In this document: one piece after another, positions 14,610 through 18,784 of the stretch
How positions within the stretch are numbered: position 1 is the stretch's first letter
How the letters are laid out: each line of letters starts with the position of its first letter
Assembly: GCA_963923455.1 (NCBI GenBank)
Contig: CAWULT010000090.1
Coordinates: forward strand, 1-18,784
Direction: 5' to 3'
Origin: CAWULT01 sp963923455
Lineage (GTDB): Bacteria; Acidobacteriota; Vicinamibacteria; Vicinamibacterales; UBA2999
Length of the DNA: 18,784 nt
Notes under the pieces: model-generated
Told to the model about the DNA's origin: nothing
The model's input: only the letters and a program-made list of their open reading frames with translations
The model's database searches: none
Program-made: the position numbers and the translations under genes

Positions 14610-16217
14610 TCACGGCAGCGCGTACGCGAAGAGGGCGTTGCCGGCGGCGATCGCGACGTACTGCTTGCCCCTCACCTCGTAGCTCATCGCCCCGGCGTTG
14701 ACCTGGCCGCCGACCGAGGCGCGCCACAGCAGCGCGCCCGTTCGTCCGTCGAGCGCCAGGAAGTAGCCCTCACGGCCGCCGCTGAAGACGAGATCCGACG
14801 CGGTGGCGAGTACGCCACCCCACGTGATGTCGGACATCTTGAACTCCCACTTGGCCTCGAGCGTCTGCGGGTCGTAGCCGCGGACCACGCCGTAGGGCTC
14901 GGTGTCGTTGTTGAAGAAGGGCACGAGCGTCGTCTGCCCCATCGCGGTCTGGCGCGTGTTGGCGCTGGCCGCGCGGGGGAACTGCCCTTGCACGGCCACC
15001 GTGCCCGAGTTCTCCCAGCTGGCGACGTAGTACAGCCCGGTGCGCGGACTGAACGCGGGCGGCGCCCAGTTGATGCCGCCGTGGACGTGCGGGTGGATCA
15101 GCGTGCCCTCGGGGCTCGGAAACTTCACCCGGTTCGGCCGGCCCTTGGCGTCGAAGCCGTCGAGCCAGTTCGTCTTCACGTAGGGCTTGCCCTTCAGGAA
15201 CTCGCCGGTCACGCGGTCGAGCACGTACATCACGCCGTTGCGGTTCGCCCACAGCATCACCTTGCGCGGGCGCCCCTGCCAGGTGATGTCGGCCAGCAGC
15301 GGCACCTGTGTCGCGTCGTAGTCGAGCTCGTCGTGCGGCGTGAACTGGTAGTACCACTTCAGCCGGCCCGTGTCGGCGTCGAGCGCCACCACGCTGTCGC
15401 TGTACAGGTTGTCGCCGAGGCGCTTGCTGCCGTCCCAGTCCGGGGCCGGGTTCCCGGTGCCGAAGAACACGAGGTTCGTCTCGGGGTCGTAGGCGCCCGC
15501 GTTCCAGACGCCGACGCCCCCCGTCTTCCACGAATCGCCGGCCCAGGTCTCGTTGCCGGGCTCGCCGGGGCCGGGAATCGTGTAGAAACGCCAGGCTTCC
15601 CGGCCGGTCTTCGCGTCGAACGCCGCGATGTAGCCGCGGATCGGGCCGTCGCCGCCGCCGGTCCCGACGATCACCTTGTCCTTGACGATCAGCGGATTGT
15701 GCGTGATCGAGTAGCGCTCGGACGCCTTCGCCACCACCACGTTCCAGCGCGGCTGGCCGCTCCTGGCGTCGATGGCGATGAGGTGGGCGTCGATCGTGCC
15801 CATGTAGAGAGTGTCGCCGAGCATCGCGACGCCGCGGTTGACGCGGCCGCAGCACGGGCGCCCCTCGGGCGCCGGGGTGTAGCTGTAGGTCCAGAACGGG
15901 CGGCCCGTCGCCGCGTCGAGCGCCACGACGTCGTTGGGCGGCTGCACGGTGTACATCACGCCGTCCACGACGAGCGGCGTGGCCTCGAACTTCTCGAGCG
16001 ACCGGTTCTGCCACACCCACTGCAGCTGCAGGCGCCCGACGTTGGCCGGGGTGATCTGCGTCAACCGCGAGTACCGCTGGTTGAAGGGCGTGCCGGAGTA
16101 CGACAGCCAGTTCTGCGGCTCGCGGTCGGCCTGCAGGATTCGATCGAACGTCACCTGTCCGTGTACGGTGACCGCAGCGGCCAGTACCGCCGCTGCCACG
16201 AGCACTCTCCGCACCAT
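14610..16217 (-). CDS. PQQ-dependent alcohol dehydrogenase with XoxF-like DxD motif
   Basis: This 535-residue periplasmic quinoprotein has a Sec signal peptide (1-20). The eight-blade propeller is indicated by repeated A-x-D-x-x-T-G and W motifs. Family landmarks are the vicinal cysteines C122-C123 (RPCCGRVNRG), N256 in FFGTGNP, D299 in HDELDYD and R326 in NRNGVMYVLDR. D301, two residues after the putative catalytic Asp, is the extra acid that in XoxF-type enzymes helps bind a lanthanide; MxaF has Ala there. The usual metal-ligand Glu seems replaced by D190 (GGGDGPIRGY). AAAGGA lies about eight bases before the ATG, and only two bases separate it from the cytochrome stop, so the pair is co-transcribed and probably an electron-transfer couple. 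Substrate unknown. Confidence 0.9.
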   Translation of the reverse strand: MVRRVLVAAAVLAAAVTVHGQVTFDRILQADREPQNWLSYSGTPFNQRYSRLTQITPANVGRLQLQWVWQNRSLEKFEATPLVVDGVMYTVQPPNDVVALDAATGRPFWTYSYTPAPEGRPCCGRVNRGVAMLGDTLYMGTIDAHLIAIDARSGQPRWNVVVAKASERYSITHNPLIVKDKVIVGTGGGDGPIRGYIAAFDAKTGREAWRFYTIPGPGEPGNETWAGDSWKTGGVGVWNAGAYDPETNLVFFGTGNPAPDWDGSKRLGDNLYSDSVVALDADTGRLKWYYQFTPHDELDYDATQVPLLADITWQGRPRKVMLWANRNGVMYVLDRVTGEFLKGKPYVKTNWLDGFDAKGRPNRVKFPSPEGTLIHPHVHGGINWAPPAFSPRTGLYYVASWENSGTVAVQGQFPRAASANTRQTAMGQTTLVPFFNNDTEPYGVVRGYDPQTLEAKWEFKMSDITWGGVLATASDLVFSGGREGYFLALDGRTGALLWRASVGGQVNAGAMSYEVRGKQYVAIAAGNALFAYALP

Positions 16218-16219
16218 GA

Positions 16220-16990
16220 TCAGCGTCCTTTCGCCTGCGACGCGAGATACCGGACGAGGTCGGCCAGCTCCTGCGGCGTCAACGCCGTCCGGTACGACGG
16301 CATCGGCGACCCGAGAAAGGCCTGCGCACGCAGGTCGCGCTTCTCGAACGATCGCAGCGTCTCCCGGGTGTCGAGCAGCTGCAGCGTGAAGGTGTCGTGG
16401 CCGAGCAGGCGGCCGGTGACCGACGTGCCGTCCTTCAGCGTCACCTGGACGAAGCGGCTCGCCGGGTCGACGTCCGCGCCCGGGTCGACCAGCGCGCGCT
16501 CGAGCTCGAGCGCGCCGCGCCGCTCGCCGATGCCGGTCAGGTCGGGCCCGACGCGCGAGCCCTCGCCGTTCAGCCGGTGGCACCGGGCACAGCCGCCCTT
16601 CCCGTCGAACACCGCCTTGCCACGTGCCGGATCACCGGCGACCGACCCGGCCCGCCGTGCGGCCGCGGTCGAGCGCAGGTAGGCCACGATGGTCGACGCC
16701 TGCTGGACGCTCATCGGGCTGGCCGGCATCGGCGTGTTCGGGATGCCGGTGCGGATGATCCGCACCAGGTCGTCGTCGGTCATCGGTCGCCGGAACTGCC
16801 CGCGGCCGAGGTCGATGCCCGTGATGAGATCGCCGTCAGGCCCATGACAGTTCGCACAGCTGTTGCGGAACGCCCGCTCGCCGTCGACGAGATCGGAGGC
16901 CGTCTCGTGCTGCGCGAGCACGGCGCGAGGCGAGGCCGACACGGCCGCGCCCACCAGGGCCAGGATCACGAGGAAGTGTGTCGCACGCAT
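16220..16990 (-). CDS. di-heme cytochrome c
   Basis: This 256-residue exported cytochrome has a Sec signal peptide (1-26) and two heme c sites: CANCH (45-49) with probable axial M88 (NTPMPA), and CARCH (134-138) with probable axial M230 (SPMPSYRTALT). The second domain contains an insert (about 158-222: ALVDPGADVDPASRF, then DGTSVTGRLLG) like those of planctomycete/acidobacterial heme-binding domains. It should receive electrons from the quinoprotein encoded two bases downstream. GAGG lies four bases before the ATG and a TACAAT -10 lies at 17037-17042. Confidence 0.9.
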   Translation of the reverse strand: MRATHFLVILALVGAAVSASPRAVLAQHETASDLVDGERAFRNSCANCHGPDGDLITGIDLGRGQFRRPMTDDDLVRIIRTGIPNTPMPASPMSVQQASTIVAYLRSTAAARRAGSVAGDPARGKAVFDGKGGCARCHRLNGEGSRVGPDLTGIGERRGALELERALVDPGADVDPASRFVQVTLKDGTSVTGRLLGHDTFTLQLLDTRETLRSFEKRDLRAQAFLGSPMPSYRTALTPQELADLVRYLASQAKGR

Positions 16991-17036
16991 ACGGCCTCAC
17001 TGGGCGGGCGCCGCGCGCGGCGGCCGCCGAGGGCGC

Positions 17037-17042
17037 ATTGTA
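17037..17042 (-). promoter_or_regulatory. -10 box for the cytochrome c/quinoprotein operon
   Basis: Minus-strand TACAAT lies 46 bases before the cytochrome ATG. The surrounding GGTACAATGC (17035-17044) is identical to the promoter region of the YdcZ-type gene (18250-18259). Confidence 0.5.
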
Positions 17043-17079
17043 CCCGCAGACGGGCCCGGGGCCCCGGACCGCGCCGTGT

Positions 17080-17085
17080 CAGAAT
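17080..17085 (+). promoter_or_regulatory. -10 box of a probable leaderless promoter for the FMN reductase
   Basis: CAGAAT is followed by seven bases (AGCCCCC) and the ATG, with no ribosome binding site. A 12-base perfect palindrome, CCGGGGCCCCGG (17056-17067), sits about where the -35 region would be. Confidence 0.45.
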
Positions 17086-17092
17086 AGCCCCC

Positions 17093-17662
17093 ATGAGCAC
17101 CCTGAAGATCAAGGTCATCGTCGGCAGCACGCGCGCGAACCGGTTCAGCGAGAAGCCCGCCCAGTGGATCTTCGACCTGGCCAGGCAGCGTCCGGACCTG
17201 GACGTCGAGCTGCTCGACCTGCGCGACTATCCCCTGCCGTTCTTCGAGGAGGGCCTGCCGCCCGGGCTCGCCAAGGACGAATACGACAATCCAGCCGTGA
17301 TCACGTGGCGCGACAAGATTCGCGAGGCCGACGGCTTCATCATCTGCACGCCCGAGTACAACCACGGCTATCCGGCGGTGCTGAAGAACGCCCTCGACTA
17401 CGTGTACTTCGCCTGGAGCCGGAAGCCCGTCGCCTTCGTCAGCTGGGGCGGCGCCGGGGGCGCGCGGGGCGTGCAGCAGCTGCGTCAGGTGGCCGTCGAG
17501 CTCGACATGGCGCCGATCCGGTTCGCGGTGCACATCCACAACCCCTGGTTCATCAAGGACGTATCCGAGATCGCCAACGACCAGCACCACCAGCACGCCG
17601 CCAAGGCGCTGCTCGACCAGATCACCTGGTGGGCCGGCGCGCTCAAGCAGGCGCGGGGCTGA
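17093..17662 (+). CDS. NADPH-dependent FMN reductase (flavodoxin-like)
   Basis: This 189-residue cytosolic flavoprotein belongs to the NADPH-dependent FMN reductase/azoreductase family. GSTRANR (11-17) is the phosphate-binding loop for FMN, and TPEYNHGYPAVLKNALD (86-102) is the conserved flavin-ring and dimer motif. SWGGAGGARG (117-126) completes the site. It would reduce FMN or quinone-like electrophiles with NAD(P)H. The start is fixed by the family N-terminus and the -10 box seven bases upstream. It is a single gene, followed by two strong hairpins. The true electron acceptor cannot be told from sequence. Confidence 0.92.
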   Translation: MSTLKIKVIVGSTRANRFSEKPAQWIFDLARQRPDLDVELLDLRDYPLPFFEEGLPPGLAKDEYDNPAVITWRDKIREADGFIICTPEYNHGYPAVLKNALDYVYFAWSRKPVAFVSWGGAGGARGVQQLRQVAVELDMAPIRFAVHIHNPWFIKDVSEIANDQHHQHAAKALLDQITWWAGALKQARG

Positions 17663-17708
17663 TCGTCCCGGCCGCGTGAGTGGCGGCCCTCGCAGGCGAC
17701 GATCGTGC

Positions 17709-17756
17709 GCCGGGCCCCCAGGCCCCGGCACACGTGCCGCTCCAGGAGAGCGGCAT
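17709..17756. terminator. tandem hairpins between convergent genes
   Basis: Two stems occur in tandem. The first (17709-17729) pairs GCCGGGCC with GGCCCCGGC with one bulge and a four-base loop. The second (17734-17756) pairs TGCCGCTC with GAGCGGCA, eight perfect pairs plus a G-T, with loop CAGGA. They lie in the 142-base gap after the FMN reductase stop and the YdcZ-type stop. No T-tract follows. Confidence 0.5.
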
Positions 17757-17804
17757 CCCGACGTAGCTGTTCGCCCACGCCGGCACGGCCGGCGCACCGG
17801 CGCC

Positions 17805-18245
17805 TCAGACGAACCGGATCAGGGCGGCGCCGGCCACGAGCAGCACGGCGCCGAGCAGACGCAGCGGCGAGACCGGGTGGACGGGCACGCCGAACCAGCC
17901 GAAGTGGTCGATCACCAGGCCGGCGAACACCTGTCCCATGATGGCCGCCCCGAACGTCAGGGCGACGCCGAGCGGGCGGGTCAGGAAGACGACGCCGAAC
18001 ATGTACATGGCGCCCATCACGCCCCCCGTCCAGATCCACCAGGGGAACCGCGCCAGGGCCGCGCCCGACAGCGGCTCGCGCTGGATGACCTGTGCGGCGC
18101 CGAGGATCACGACCGTCAGCGAGGCGGAGAGCAGGGCCGCCCAGAGCGCACTGCCCGTTGCGAGCCGCAACTGGGTGTTCACGCCGGCCTGGACCGCCAG
18201 CCCAGCTCCCACCATCGCCGCCATCAGGACGAAGAGGTTCTGCAC
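17805..18245 (-). CDS. YdcZ-type (DUF606/DMT superfamily) small membrane protein
   Basis: This 146-residue polytopic membrane protein has about five hydrophobic helices and almost no soluble part. The N-terminal GLAVQAGVNTQLR, the PWWIWTGGVMGAMY segment and the C-terminal P.S..R..G..L...G features match the YdcZ family, half-size relatives of drug/metabolite transporters that are thought to pair into a full transporter. The start is GTG at 18245, placed six bases after a TACAAT box with no ribosome binding site, so it is probably translated from a leaderless transcript. It lies 48 bases downstream of the YbhB-like gene. The substrate is unknown. Confidence 0.85.
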   Translation of the reverse strand: MQNLFVLMAAMVGAGLAVQAGVNTQLRLATGSALWAALLSASLTVVILGAAQVIQREPLSGAALARFPWWIWTGGVMGAMYMFGVVFLTRPLGVALTFGAAIMGQVFAGLVIDHFGWFGVPVHPVSPLRLLGAVLLVAGAALIRFV

Positions 18246-18251
18246 CGCGGC

Positions 18252-18257
18252 ATTGTA
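18252..18257 (-). promoter_or_regulatory. -10 box of a probable leaderless promoter for the YdcZ-type gene
   Basis: Minus-strand TACAAT is followed by six bases (GCCGCG) and the GTG start. The ten bases GGTACAATGC also occur ahead of the cytochrome c gene. Confidence 0.55.
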
Positions 18258-18293
18258 CCGAACGGCGCAGCCCCCTGAGGCCGCTGGCCGCTG

Positions 18294-18784
18294 CTACTGC
18301 GGCGCCCCGCTGCGGTAGCGGCCGACGTAGGCCGCCTTGGCCACCACCTTGCCCGCCATGGCCTTGATCAGGTCGTCACGGCCGGTCGTGGCCGGCAGGT
18401 CCAGGTTCGCGTTGAGCGCGTACAGCTCGAACACGTAGTGGTGGTAGCGCGGGCCCGCCGGCGCACCTGGACCGAAGTAGGCGTTCTGGCCGGCGATGTT
18501 CGCACCCTGCACGGCGCCCTCGGGCAGCTTCCCCTCGGGTACGCCGTTGGCCGAGGCCGGGATGTTCCAGGCGATCCAGTGCAGCACGTCGCCGGTGCCG
18601 TTCTGCAGCGCCACGTCGATGTCGTGGAAGATGATCGCGTAGCTGACCGTGCCCGCCGGCGCGTTCGAGAACTTGAAGCCCGGCTGCACGCCACCGCGGC
18701 CGGCGTACTTCTGCGGCACGATGCCGCCGTCGGGGAACGCGTCGCTCTCCATCAACAGCGGCGGCAGGTTGAAGCCTCCCCGCC
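18294..18784 (-). CDS. YbhB/YbcL (PEBP, Raf-kinase-inhibitor-like) protein, 5' end missing
   Basis: About 163 residues are visible and the gene runs off the right edge. The frame stays open through GGFNLPPLLMESDAFPDGG to the last base, so the in-frame TTG at 18755 is unlikely to be the true start. PEBP landmarks are DAFPDGGIVPQKYAG, the ligand-site segment FHDIDVALQNGTGDVLHWIAWNIPA (in two parts: FHDIDV then LHWIAWNIP) and GPRYHHYVFELYALN near the C-terminus. Bacterial members bind small anions or lipids; their role is unclear. The Gly-Gly-Phe lead-in suggests a signal peptide upstream, outside the window. Confidence 0.88.
   Translation of the reverse strand, partial: RGGFNLPPLLMESDAFPDGGIVPQKYAGRGGVQPGFKFSNAPAGTVSYAIIFHDIDVALQNGTGDVLHWIAWNIPASANGVPEGKLPEGAVQGANIAGQNAYFGPGAPAGPRYHHYVFELYALNANLDLPATTGRDDLIKAMAGKVVAKAAYVGRYRSGAPQ

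Noticed and set aside
14457..16682. 741-codon plus-strand frame opposite the PQQ dehydrogenase and cytochrome
   Set aside because: Shadow frame; heme and PQQ motifs are all on the minus strand.
18753..18755. TTG as the start of the YbhB-like gene
   Set aside because: The frame remains open to the window edge with residues that fit the family N-terminus, so the gene is more likely truncated by the window.
1..18784. Search for tRNA, rRNA, CRISPR, IS or phage genes that could mark an island
   Set aside because: None was seen; the composition appears uniform by eye and the genes look like ordinary chromosomal ones.

Overview
This is a very GC-rich, gene-dense stretch of bacterial chromosome with 18 supported protein-coding genes (one cut by the right edge) and possibly the last codons of another at the left edge. 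No tRNA, rRNA, CRISPR array, insertion sequence or integrase was seen. Several things point to Acidobacteriota, most likely a soil-type Vicinamibacteria member: an ASPIC/UnbV-FG-GAP (CRTAC1-type) protein, a TMTC-like membrane glycosyltransferase with TPRs, a DUF6152 protein, three members of an uncharacterised exported family with 'GKPDLQG.W' and 'GDSRGRWDGDTLVV' motifs, and two quinoproteins with c-type cytochrome domains. This taxonomic call is inference from gene content, not from a marker gene.

Left third (1-4916, + strand): a secreted CotH-family kinase-like protein, followed by a tightly coupled operon of a NarL/UhpB-type sensor histidine kinase, a LuxR-type response regulator and a Tat-exported FG-GAP/ASPIC protein. 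The three operon genes overlap by 4 bases each. The kinase appears to be transcribed leaderless from a -10 box six bases before its GTG.

Middle-left (4936-8410, - strand): a convergent operon of a YwiC-like membrane protein, a TMTC-like GT-C/TPR protein and an apparently exported SAM-dependent methyltransferase.

Centre and right (8623-16990): an exported oxidative and uncharacterised-protein neighbourhood. It holds a + strand operon (two tandem unknown-family paralogues plus DUF6152, joined by ATGA overlaps), a - strand cytochrome c-PQQ protein resembling polyvinyl-alcohol dehydrogenase, a small + strand glycine-zipper membrane protein, a third unknown-family paralogue (-), and a - strand pair of a di-heme cytochrome c and a PQQ alcohol dehydrogenase. 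The latter dehydrogenase carries an Asp-Tyr-Asp motif like that of lanthanide-dependent XoxF enzymes. Together these suggest periplasmic oxidation of an unidentified alcohol-like substrate, with electrons passed to c-type cytochromes.

Right end (17093-18784): a leaderless NADPH-dependent FMN reductase (+), then convergent to it a YdcZ-type small membrane protein and a truncated YbhB/PEBP protein (-).

The points most worth pursuing are: (i) the DUF6152 protein, whose predicted mature N-terminus is His-His, raising a copper 'histidine brace' possibility; (ii) the three-member unknown exported family physically associated with it and with quinoproteins; (iii) the lanthanide-type motif; (iv) repeated leaderless promoter architecture; (v) a methyltransferase that seems to carry a signal peptide.
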